Part shown: positions 6,253 through 13,053 of the stretch, piece by piece
Layout: each line of letters opens with the position of its first letter
Numbering within the stretch: the stretch's first letter is position 1
Assembly: GCA_000432735.1 (NCBI GenBank)
Contig: FR887819.1
Location: 10,290-29,047, forward strand
Direction of reading: 5' to 3'
Source of the DNA: Bacteroides sp. CAG:443
Lineage (GTDB): Bacteria; Bacteroidota; Bacteroidia; Bacteroidales; Bacteroidaceae
Length of the DNA: 18,758 nt
Made by a program: the position numbers and the translations under genes
Notes under the pieces: model-generated
Told to the model about the DNA's origin: nothing
The model's database searches: none
Seen by the model: the letters and a program-made list of their open reading frames with translations, nothing else

Positions 6253-7548
6253 TTATTTCAATCCGAAAGCCTCTTTCACCTTGTCCACATAGTCCAGCTT
6301 TTCCCAGGTGAAGAGTTCTACCTCTACATCCTTGTTGCCTTCGTATGCCGATTCGAAGTGTTTGGTTACCACCTTCGGTTCACGTCCCATGTGTCCGTAA
6401 GCAGCCGTTTCGCTGTAAATCGGGTTACGCAGTTTCAGGCGTTCCTCGATGGCACGCGGGCGCATATCGAAAATCTCGTCCACCTTCTTGGCGATTTCCC
6501 CGTCGCTCATAGCCACCTTGCTGCGTCCGTATGTATTGACATAAATATTGATCGGGCGAGCCACACCGATTGCATACGAAACCTGAACCAGTACCTCATC
6601 AGCTACCCCGGCAGCCACCAGGTTCTTGGCAATGTGACGAGCCGCATACGCCGCGCTACGGTCCACCTTGCTAGGATCCTTGCCCGAGAACGCGCCACCA
6701 CCGTGAGCACCGGCACCACCGTATGTATCCACGATAATCTTACGTCCCGTCAGACCCGTATCTCCGTGCGGTCCGCCGATCACGAACTTACCCGTCGGGT
6801 TCACATGATACTTGATCTGGTCGTTGAACAACTTCAAAACCTCCGGATTATGAATTTCCGAGATCACACGCGGCATCAAGATTTCGATCACGTCCTTGCG
6901 GATCTTGGCCAGCATCTCCTCGTCCGCCTTCAGCTGCGCCTCCTTCGAGTCATCAGCCGGCTGGATAAACTCATCGTGCTGTGTAGAAACCACAATCGTA
7001 TCGATACGTACCGGACGACGGTCGTCATCATATTCTATCGTTACCTGGCTCTTCGAGTCCGGACGCAGATAAGTCATCACCTTACCTTCGCGGCGGATTT
7101 CAGCCAGCACCATCAGCAACTTGTGCGCCAGGTCGAGCGACAGCGGCATATAGTTTTCCGTTTCGTTCGTTGCGTAGCCGAACATCATACCCTGGTCGCC
7201 GGCACCCTGATTCATCGGGTCTTCCCGTTCCACGCCACGGTTGATGTCAGGGCTCTGTTCGTGAATCGCCGAGAACACGCCACACGAATTACCCTCGAAC
7301 ATATATTCGCTTTTGGTATAACCAATCTTGTTGATCACCTCACGTGCCACACGCTGGAGGTCGATATACGCTTTCGTTTTCACTTCTCCTGCCAGTACCA
7401 CCTGTCCGGTTGTTACCAGCGTTTCGCAAGCTACTTTTGAACTGGGGTCATAAGCCAACAGTTTGTCAAGCACAGCGTCGGAAATCTGATCCGCCACTTT
7501 GTCGGGGTGTCCTTCCGACACCGATTCGGATGTGAATAAGTATCCCAT
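6253..7548 (-). CDS. metK: S-adenosylmethionine synthetase
   Basis: A 431-residue enzyme that makes S-adenosylmethionine from methionine and ATP in the cytosol. Signatures: SEGHPDKVADQISDAVLD starting at residue 11, the hexapeptide-type motif GAGDQGMMFGYA at 115-126, and the glycine-rich GGAGAHGGGAFSGKDPSKVD with the P-loop-like substrate site. The protein is longer than the 384 residues of E. coli MetK. The extra length includes a charged insert around residues 200-225 (DDSKEAQLKADEEMLAKIRK), as in other Bacteroidetes. It has its own promoter and a leader of about 140 bases with a probable SAM-II aptamer, so feedback by its product is likely. The product also serves queA, miaB and the methyltransferase in this window. 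Confidence 0.98.
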   Translation of the reverse strand: MGYLFTSESVSEGHPDKVADQISDAVLDKLLAYDPSSKVACETLVTTGQVVLAGEVKTKAYIDLQRVAREVINKIGYTKSEYMFEGNSCGVFSAIHEQSPDINRGVEREDPMNQGAGDQGMMFGYATNETENYMPLSLDLAHKLLMVLAEIRREGKVMTYLRPDSKSQVTIEYDDDRRPVRIDTIVVSTQHDEFIQPADDSKEAQLKADEEMLAKIRKDVIEILMPRVISEIHNPEVLKLFNDQIKYHVNPTGKFVIGGPHGDTGLTGRKIIVDTYGGAGAHGGGAFSGKDPSKVDRSAAYAARHIAKNLVAAGVADEVLVQVSYAIGVARPINIYVNTYGRSKVAMSDGEIAKKVDEIFDMRPRAIEERLKLRNPIYSETAAYGHMGREPKVVTKHFESAYEGNKDVEVELFTWEKLDYVDKVKEAFGLK

Positions 7549-7630
7549 GTCTTTGAAATTAAAAAAGGATTAGTAAAATATTATCCGTGTACGGACAGAG
7601 TAGAAATTGTTTCAGGGAAGGGTTTACTAT

Positions 7631-7680
7631 GTGTTTTAGCATTTTTTTCCGTGGTTGCAAGCTACTCAAATCTTTCCACT
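7631..7680 (-). promoter_or_regulatory. Probable SAM-II riboswitch aptamer in the metK leader
   Basis: Read on the minus strand: P1 is GTGG (7676-7679) with CCAC (7651-7654). The loop between starts GATTT and ends TTGCAA just before the 3' arm of P1, an 18-base block of the same length and ends as in the SAM-II reference RNA as I recall it. A 10-base A-rich loop follows, then GCTAAAA (7634-7640), the invariant SAM-II tail. The pseudoknot P2 can form: GC with GC, UU with AA, and a GU-AC pairing where the reference has CC-GG, a compensatory change. The aptamer begins about eight bases after the predicted transcription start and precedes a SAM synthetase, the expected target. P1 is only four base pairs. 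The reference comparison is from memory, not a search. Confidence 0.72.
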
Positions 7681-7694
7681 TTTATTTTCGGCTG

Positions 7695-7728
7695 CAAAAA
7701 TACAGATATAAATTGGAATAATTACAAA
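7695..7728 (-). promoter_or_regulatory. Bacteroides-type promoter of metK
   Basis: On the minus strand TATTTTTG (7695-7702) is a perfect TAnnTTTG -7 box. TTTG at 7725-7728 is a perfect -33 box with a 22-base spacer, slightly longer than the usual 19-21. Transcription would start near 7688, just ahead of the riboswitch. The -33 box sits within a 19-base palindrome that also covers the folK stop codon. Confidence 0.65.
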
Positions 7729-7734
7729 TTATTC
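7716..7734. repeat. Perfect 19-base palindrome over the folK stop and metK -33 box
   Basis: GAATAATT and AATTATTC are perfect inverted arms of eight bases around ACA. The arms cover the folK stop codon (7729-7731) and the metK -33 TTTG (7725-7728). It could be an operator for metK or a weak AT-only folK 3' hairpin; there is no T run to make it a convincing terminator. Confidence 0.5.
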
Positions 7735-8211
7735 TTCTTTTAACATAGCTTTATAAAAAGAATATAATTCTCCGATGGTCTGTTTGCGTACCGGATGTAC
7801 CACCTCCCCCGCTATTTCGGCCAGCGGTTCTAGTACGAAGCCCCGTTCCGTCATCAGCGGATGCGGCAGCGTCAGTTCCGGCGACTGCATCACCACGTCC
7901 CCGTACAGCAGCAGGTCGATATCGATGATACGGTCGCTGTACACCCCGTTTACCGACTTGTGCGTTCGTCCCAGCTCCCTCTCGATAGCCTGCGTGCGGT
8001 GCAGCACCTCCAGCGGCATCAGCTCCGTTTCCACACACACCGCCCCATTCAGGAAACTGTTGTTCGAAACAAACCCCCACGGAGCCGTTTCATAAAAAGA
8101 AGATAGGGAAGTCACCTCCCCTATCCTGTCATTTATCCATTGAACGGCAGTACGTAAATTCATTTCCTTGTCGCCCATGTTCGTACCCAGGCCCAAATAA
8201 ACCTTTGCCAT
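7729..8211 (-). CDS. folK: 2-amino-4-hydroxy-6-hydroxymethyldihydropteridine pyrophosphokinase
   Basis: A 160-residue HPPK, which transfers pyrophosphate from ATP to 6-hydroxymethyl-7,8-dihydropterin in folate synthesis. Motifs: LGLGTNMGD at the N-terminus, YETAPWGF around 40-47, FLNGAVCVET around 53-62, the Mg-binding YSDRIIDIDLLLYG with D97 and D99, and LPHPLMTERGFVLEPLAEI. Length matches the single-domain enzyme; there is no fused FolB or FolP domain. It follows queA by ten bases and is the last gene of the long operon that begins at 12873. No convincing terminator separates it from the metK promoter. Confidence 0.97.
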   Translation of the reverse strand: MAKVYLGLGTNMGDKEMNLRTAVQWINDRIGEVTSLSSFYETAPWGFVSNNSFLNGAVCVETELMPLEVLHRTQAIERELGRTHKSVNGVYSDRIIDIDLLLYGDVVMQSPELTLPHPLMTERGFVLEPLAEIAGEVVHPVRKQTIGELYSFYKAMLKEE

Positions 8212-8221
8212 GACGGTACGC

Positions 8222-9277
8222 TTATTTATCCAGAATCAACATCGCATCCCCGTAGGTACCGAAGCGGTATCCTTCCTTCAGGGCAATGTTGTACGCATCC
8301 ATAATCAGCTCATAGCCACCGTACGAGCAAACCAGCATCAGCATGGTAGACAGCGGCATGTGGAAGTTGCTGACCATTGCATCCGCCAGCGAGAACTCAT
8401 AAGGCGGGAAGATAAACTTGTTGGTCCATCCCTCAAACTCCTTCAGTCGTCCGTCGGTGCCCACTGCCGTTTCGATGGCACGCATCACGCTCGTACCCAC
8501 GGCACACACCTTGTTGCCTCGATCCTTCGCGTCGTTCACGATACGGCAAGCCTCTGCTTCCACGAACATCTGTTCCGAGTCCATTTTATGTTTCGTCAAG
8601 TCCTCTACATCAATATCCCGGAAACCACCCAGTCCACAGTGCATGGTGATAAACGAGAACTCGATACCCTTAATCTCCATACGCTTCATCAGCTCACGGC
8701 TGAAGTGCAGTCCCGCAGCCGGAACCGTTACCGCTCCCTCGTTCTTGGCAAAGATTGTCTGGAAGCGTTCCGTATCCTCCGGTTCAGCCGGACGATGGAT
8801 AAACGGAGGCAACGGTGGTTCACCCAGCGCATACAGCGCCTTCTTGAATTCATCGTGCGGTCCGTCGTACAAGAAACGAAGCGTACGTCCGCGTGAAGTC
8901 GTATTATCAATCACTTCCGCCACCATCGAGTCATCATCCCCGAAGTACAGCTTGTTACCGATACGAATCTTACGAGCCGGATCCACCAGTACGTCCCACA
9001 GGCGCAGCTCCTCGTTCAGCTCACGCAGCAAGAACACCTCGATGCGTGCTCCGGTCTTTTCTTTATTACCATATAAACGTGCAGGAAAAACCTTAGTATC
9101 ATTAAAGATAAATACGTCCTTGTCATCAAAGTAGTTCAAGATATCCTTGAATATCACATGTTCTATCTGTCCGGTAGCCTTGTGAACCACCATCAGTCGC
9201 GATTCATCCCGATACTTTGCAGGATGCAGCGCAATTTTCTCTTCCGGCAATTTAAATTTAAATTGTGACAGTTTCAT
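8222..9277 (-). CDS. queA: S-adenosylmethionine:tRNA ribosyltransferase-isomerase
   Basis: A 351-residue QueA, which moves the ribosyl part of S-adenosylmethionine onto 7-aminomethyl-7-deazaguanine in tRNA to give epoxyqueuosine. Family motifs are present: FIFNDTKVFPARL near 55-67, GEPPLPPFI near 152-160, VPAAGLHF near 185-192, MHCGLGGFRDI, SNFHMPLSTMLMLV and the C-terminal YRFGTYGDAMLI. Length is typical and the gene appears intact. It sits 15 bases after truB, another tRNA modification gene, and ten bases before folK. The other queuosine genes are not in the window. Confidence 0.98.
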   Translation of the reverse strand: MKLSQFKFKLPEEKIALHPAKYRDESRLMVVHKATGQIEHVIFKDILNYFDDKDVFIFNDTKVFPARLYGNKEKTGARIEVFLLRELNEELRLWDVLVDPARKIRIGNKLYFGDDDSMVAEVIDNTTSRGRTLRFLYDGPHDEFKKALYALGEPPLPPFIHRPAEPEDTERFQTIFAKNEGAVTVPAAGLHFSRELMKRMEIKGIEFSFITMHCGLGGFRDIDVEDLTKHKMDSEQMFVEAEACRIVNDAKDRGNKVCAVGTSVMRAIETAVGTDGRLKEFEGWTNKFIFPPYEFSLADAMVSNFHMPLSTMLMLVCSYGGYELIMDAYNIALKEGYRFGTYGDAMLILDK

Positions 9278-9292
9278 CTTATAATCCTTTCC

Positions 9293-9997
9293 TTAATCGT
9301 TTGTAATTTCAATATCTTGTTGGTCGAGCCACGCCTCGAAGTCATCCACCTGCATACAGTCCTCCAGCTTCACGTCGCCCACCCGGGTTCTCATCAGCCC
9401 GATCAGGTGCGCCCCGCTGTTCAGCGCCTCCCCGATGTCGCGTGCCAGCGCACGGATATACGTACCCTTGCTACACACCACCCGGATCTTTATCACCGGC
9501 AAGTCACATTCCAGCAGTTCAATCTCGTCAATCACCAGCGTTTTCGGCTTCAGCTCCACCTCGTTTCCCTTGCGGGCCAGGTCGTACGCCCGTTTCCCGT
9601 CCACCTTGCAGGCCGAGAAAGCCGGCGGAATCTGCTCAATCGTTCCCACGAACCTCTTCAGCGTCTCCTCCACCAGTTGGCGGGTGATATGCTCCGTCGG
9701 ATACGTCGCGTCAATCTCCTTCTCCAAGTCGTACGACGGCGTTGTAGCCCCCAGCTTCAGCGTAGCGATATACTCCTTCGTATGATACTGGAACTCCTCG
9801 ATACGCTTCGTCGCCTTTCCCGTACAAATAATCATCACCCCGGTAGCCAGCGGGTCGAGTGTTCCCGCGTGTCCCACCTTAATCTTCTTCACTCCCAGTT
9901 TGCGGCTGATATGATATCTCACCTTGTTGACAAGCGCGAACGAAGTCCATCGCAGCGGCTTGTCAAAGTATAACACTTCTCCCTCTTTAAAGTTCAT
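9293..9997 (-). CDS. truB: tRNA pseudouridine(55) synthase
   Basis: A 234-residue TruB that makes pseudouridine 55 in the tRNA T-loop. The catalytic aspartate is D48 in GHAGTLDPLATG, preceded by YFDKPLRWTSF, the typical TruB opening. KVDGKRAYDLARKG and CSKGTYIRALARDIGEAL are the other family motifs. I chose the ATG at 9997 because a longer frame from 10066 would overlap the end of uppP by 59 bases and adds a segment without family resemblance. With this start the gap to uppP is ten bases. The C-terminal PUA-like domain of longer TruB proteins is short, as in other Bacteroidetes. Confidence 0.96.
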   Translation of the reverse strand: MNFKEGEVLYFDKPLRWTSFALVNKVRYHISRKLGVKKIKVGHAGTLDPLATGVMIICTGKATKRIEEFQYHTKEYIATLKLGATTPSYDLEKEIDATYPTEHITRQLVEETLKRFVGTIEQIPPAFSACKVDGKRAYDLARKGNEVELKPKTLVIDEIELLECDLPVIKIRVVCSKGTYIRALARDIGEALNSGAHLIGLMRTRVGDVKLEDCMQVDDFEAWLDQQDIEITND

Positions 9998-10007
9998 CCG
10001 TATCTGT

Positions 10008-10811
10008 TTATGCACACAAGCTGGCAACAATCGTAATGATTCCGGCGATGGCACAGTATACGCCAAACCAGATCAGCTTGCCCTTCTTTACAATATTAAT
10101 CATCCACTTACAAGCGATACATCCCGAGATGAAAGCCGCCAGGAACCCTACGACCAGCGATGCCGTGCTCACACTGGCACCCGCAGCCGAAGCATCCTTC
10201 ATGATCTTCATCCCGTCCAGCAGCGCTTCTCCCAGGATAGGCGGAATCACCATCAGAAACGAGAACTGCGCCAGTGTTTCCTTCTTGTTTCCCAGCATCA
10301 GTCCCGTAGCAATCGTACTGCCCGAGCGCGACAGTCCCGGCATCACTGCACACGCCTGCGCCACTCCGATGATAAACGCGTCTCTCATGCTGATACGCTC
10401 CTTCTGCCGCGGTTTCGCATAATACGAAAACGTCAGCAACACCGCCGTCAGCACCAGCATGCAGCCCACAATCAGCAATCCCGAGCCGAAGATCTCCTCC
10501 ACATAATCCTTGAAGAACACCCCCACGATACCGATTGGAATCATCGAAACAATGATGTTCAATACATATTTCGTTTCCTCGTTCAACTGCCATTTAAACA
10601 GTCCCCGGAAAATCCAGTCTATCTCCTTCCACAAGATTACCAGCGTACTCAGCACCGTAGCCACATGCACCACGATGGTAAACGTCAGATTCTCCTCTCC
10701 CTCAATACCGAACAATGCCGATCCGATAGCCAGATGTCCGCTACTGCTCACTGGCAAGTATTCCGTCAGTCCCTGCAGAATACCCAAAACCAAAGCCTCA
10801 ATCCAGCTCAT
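10008..10811 (-). CDS. uppP: Undecaprenyl-diphosphatase (BacA/UppP)
   Basis: A 267-residue integral membrane phosphatase that turns undecaprenyl diphosphate into the monophosphate carrier used for peptidoglycan and surface polysaccharides. The active-site motifs are intact: LQGLTEYLPVSSSGHL with E17 and SSSGH at 22-26, and PGLSRSGST at 158-166. Seven or eight hydrophobic segments are visible, with re-entrant loops at the two motifs, as known for the family. The ATG overlaps the DUF3098 gene stop by four bases, so translation is probably coupled. Loss of this activity in other bacteria raises bacitracin sensitivity. Confidence 0.97.
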   Translation of the reverse strand: MSWIEALVLGILQGLTEYLPVSSSGHLAIGSALFGIEGEENLTFTIVVHVATVLSTLVILWKEIDWIFRGLFKWQLNEETKYVLNIIVSMIPIGIVGVFFKDYVEEIFGSGLLIVGCMLVLTAVLLTFSYYAKPRQKERISMRDAFIIGVAQACAVMPGLSRSGSTIATGLMLGNKKETLAQFSFLMVIPPILGEALLDGMKIMKDASAAGASVSTASLVVGFLAAFISGCIACKWMINIVKKGKLIWFGVYCAIAGIITIVASLCA

Positions 10812-11062
10812 TCCGTCACGTTATTATCCTTATCCTGCGTGCTCTTCGGTTTCCGCAGTATACCATAAATCATAAAGATGAATCCCAGGAAGCAAACCAC
10901 CGGAGCCACCTTGATACGCCGCACACTGAAAATATCAGGCTCGAAAGTCGTTTCCGTCGAGCCGGGTCCCGTCATCAGCAGGAAGCCGATGATAATCACC
11001 ACCATTCCCGCAGCCAGCAGGATGAAGTTCGTCTTATCAAAGGCAAAGTTCTTTTTATCCAT
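10808..11062 (-). CDS. DUF3098 family small membrane protein
   Basis: An 84-residue protein with two membrane segments, about residues 12-31 (NFILLAAGMVVIIIGFLLM) and 52-67 (VAPVVCFLGFIFMIYG), joined by a short loop with FEPDIFSVRRIKVAP. The N-terminus (FAFDKTNF) and the arginine-rich loop fit the DUF3098 family of Bacteroidetes, which is regularly found between ftsX and uppP. Its function is unknown; the fixed position suggests a link with FtsX or undecaprenyl phosphate recycling, which is inference. It starts 40 bases after ftsX and its stop overlaps the uppP start. Confidence 0.85.
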   Translation of the reverse strand: MDKKNFAFDKTNFILLAAGMVVIIIGFLLMTGPGSTETTFEPDIFSVRRIKVAPVVCFLGFIFMIYGILRKPKSTQDKDNNVTE

Positions 11063-11102
11063 GTTACTATGAAATATTGATTATTAGTTAGTTTCTTACC
11101 TT

Positions 11103-11972
11103 TTATATATAATACAGCTCGCTTACCCTCATTCGGAGATACTTGTTGATGGAAATAAGCGCGCACGCCGAAGTGATGATCACCCCGAACACAAACACCG
11201 ATCCCATCACCGTTACGATCACCTCCGGTGTCACCACCGCCAGCAAGTCCGGCTCATACTTCACCAGCATGTAAGCCAGTCCCACCAGTATGGCATCCGC
11301 CATGGTAGCCGCCAGCACCCCGATCCATACGTTGCGTAATAGGAACGGCCGCCGGATGAACGACCAGCTCGCTCCTACCAGCTTCATGGTATGAATGATG
11401 AATCGTTTGGAGTACACCGCCAGCCGAATGGTATTATTGATAAGCGCAAACGAAATCAATGTTAGCAACGCCGCCAGTCCCAGCAGCACGATACTGATTT
11501 TCCGAATGTTACTATTCACTGCATCCAGCAAGTCTTGCGGATAATTTATTTCAATCACCTGTTTGTTCGATTGAATTTCATCCTTTATCCACGAGATACT
11601 GTCTGAATTCGCATAATCCGCATTCAGTTTAATTTCGATAGACGCTGTAAACGGGTTATGCCCGATAAACTCTGCTGGGTCCGTACCCATTGCCTCCGTC
11701 TGCTCCTTCAGCGCCTGAGCCTTCGAGATATACGTAGTCTGCTTCACATACGGCTCCTTGTTCAGCCGTTTCTGGAAGTTCAGAATATCCGGTTCCTTCA
11801 TGTCATCGCTTACTAACACCGAGAACGCGATATTCTCGCGCACATACACCGACAGATTGTTGGCAGCCATCACGAAGAAGACCACTATTCCCAGCAAGAG
11901 CAACACCAGCATCGTACTGATGCTCGACGTCACAAACTGCATATCAAAGAAAGACCCCGATTTTCTGCCCAT
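11103..11972 (-). CDS. ftsX: Cell division protein FtsX (ABC transporter-like permease)
   Basis: A 289-residue permease with the FtsX layout: a short basic cytoplasmic N-terminus, a first helix around residues 17-38 (STMLVLLLLGIVVFFVM), a periplasmic domain of about 120 residues, then three helices near 160-182, 215-236 and 255-278. FtsX works with the ATPase FtsE in the divisome to control peptidoglycan hydrolases. No ftsE is in the window, which is usual for this group. I chose the ATG at 11972, four bases after the methyltransferase stop. An ATG at 11996 would add eight residues and overlap that gene by 20 bases; it cannot be excluded. Confidence 0.92.
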   Translation of the reverse strand: MGRKSGSFFDMQFVTSSISTMLVLLLLGIVVFFVMAANNLSVYVRENIAFSVLVSDDMKEPDILNFQKRLNKEPYVKQTTYISKAQALKEQTEAMGTDPAEFIGHNPFTASIEIKLNADYANSDSISWIKDEIQSNKQVIEINYPQDLLDAVNSNIRKISIVLLGLAALLTLISFALINNTIRLAVYSKRFIIHTMKLVGASWSFIRRPFLLRNVWIGVLAATMADAILVGLAYMLVKYEPDLLAVVTPEVIVTVMGSVFVFGVIITSACALISINKYLRMRVSELYYI

Positions 11973-11976
11973 AGCC

Positions 11977-12873
11977 TTATTTTTTTCTGAAAACATAAAT
12001 CATGGAACTGCTGCGCTCCTTCTTCACCAGCGAGGCAAACCACGCCTCTGTTCCCGTGAGCATCCCTTTCAGGAAAGACATACGGCTTCCCCGGTACTTT
12101 TCCGAAAGCATCGAAACATAAAACGCGTCAAACGGCATCGGATGCCGTTCCGTCAGGATAAATCCGAATTTCGCTCCGAACTGCTGCATAGCCGACGGTG
12201 TGAAATGCCACAAATGGCGCGGCACATCATACGCCGCCCACACCTCCTTGTAATGCTCCGCGTCGAACGAAGCCGGATTCGGTACCGCAATGACCAGCAC
12301 CCCCTTATCCCTCAAGATTTCGGAAAGCCGCTGCCACGTACCGTTGATATCCTGCAAATGCTCCATCACGTGCCACAACGTCACTACGTCGAATGTGTCC
12401 TTTCCGTACGAAGCCAGCTTTTCCGGAGCGGCCACCTCTAGTCCGAAATGCTCCCGTGCGAACGCCCGGGCCTGCGGACTCTTCTCAATGGCCGAAACCT
12501 TCCATCCACGTTTCTGCATATACCGGCTGAAATACCCCGTACCCGTGCCAATGTCGAGCAGGTAGCCGTTGCGCATGCCACAGATCCGCTCAATCAGTGC
12601 CGCCTTCCGTCCCAGCATATATCCGCGCACATAATGGTACAGGCGGTTTGCCAGCCCCTTACGCGTATCCGTATGCGAGATATAGTCCGGCGACTCATAA
12701 TACCGGCCAATCACACTCTCGTCGGGCACATGCTGCGTAAACAGAAAGCCACACGCCGTACAGCGGTAAATGGTAAATTTTTCACCGGTCGCATAATGAT
12801 CTGTGCAAGTCAGCACCTCTTCGAAATGCTTTTTTCCGCAGAGGGGACATGTATCTATATTGAGTATATTCAC
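11977..12873 (-). CDS. Class I SAM-dependent methyltransferase with N-terminal zinc ribbon
   Basis: A 298-residue protein if the GTG at 12873 is used. A TTG at 12903 would lie next to a promoter-like sequence, while the GTG is preceded by AGGGA at a good distance. The N-terminus has a four-cysteine ribbon (CPLC at 9-12, CTAC at 38-41). The Rossmann SAM-binding motif is LLDIGTGTGYF around 105-115, with an acidic residue ending the next strand (SAIEKSPQA), and the WHVMEHLQD segment is the usual motif 4 of methyltransf_23-type enzymes. Related zinc-ribbon methyltransferases act on sugars or polyketide precursors, but the substrate here is unknown. It is the first gene of the ftsX-uppP-truB-queA-folK operon. 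Confidence 0.88.
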   Translation of the reverse strand: MNILNIDTCPLCGKKHFEEVLTCTDHYATGEKFTIYRCTACGFLFTQHVPDESVIGRYYESPDYISHTDTRKGLANRLYHYVRGYMLGRKAALIERICGMRNGYLLDIGTGTGYFSRYMQKRGWKVSAIEKSPQARAFAREHFGLEVAAPEKLASYGKDTFDVVTLWHVMEHLQDINGTWQRLSEILRDKGVLVIAVPNPASFDAEHYKEVWAAYDVPRHLWHFTPSAMQQFGAKFGFILTERHPMPFDAFYVSMLSEKYRGSRMSFLKGMLTGTEAWFASLVKKERSSSMIYVFRKK

Positions 12874-12892
12874 TTTATTCCCTAATTTGCTG

Positions 12893-12900
12893 CAAAATAA
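12893..12900 (-). promoter_or_regulatory. Possible -7 box for the methyltransferase-ftsX operon
   Basis: TTATTTTG on the minus strand matches TAnnTTTG at seven of eight positions and lies 19 bases before the chosen GTG start. No TTTG at the right -33 distance was found, so this is weak. It argues against use of the TTG at 12903, which would be upstream of the transcript start. Confidence 0.35.
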
Positions 12901-12981
12901 CAAATAAATCGGGTATGGAGGATGTTTCGTTAAGGTTCTTTAAGAGTATAAGAAATAAATCATGGGATCATATTGATTTGT

Positions 12982-13029
12982 AAAAAATAAAAAAGCTTCC
13001 GGAAACCACTAAAAGATTTCCGGAAGCTT
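12982..13029 (-). terminator. Rho-independent terminator of dsbD
   Basis: A perfect 13-base stem, AAGCTTCCGGAAA with TTTCCGGAAGCTT, around an 11-base loop. On the minus strand it is followed by a T-rich tract (TTTTATTTTTTA). It starts 24 bases after the dsbD stop and ends the miaB-dsbD unit. Confidence 0.92.
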
Positions 13030-13053
13030 CTTCATGTTGTCTCCCATTGGGAA

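Noticed and set aside
6358..7440. 360-codon plus-strand open frame opposite metK
   Set aside because: It is antisense to a fully convincing metK, has arginine- and histidine-rich composition typical of a shadow frame, and has no start signal.
9293..10066. Longer TruB starting at 10066
   Set aside because: It would overlap the uppP coding end by 59 bases; the ATG at 9997 matches the family start and leaves normal spacing.
9924..10868. 314-codon plus-strand open frame across uppP and truB
   Set aside because: It is antisense to two well-supported genes, with glutamine, histidine and arginine excess and no family resemblance.
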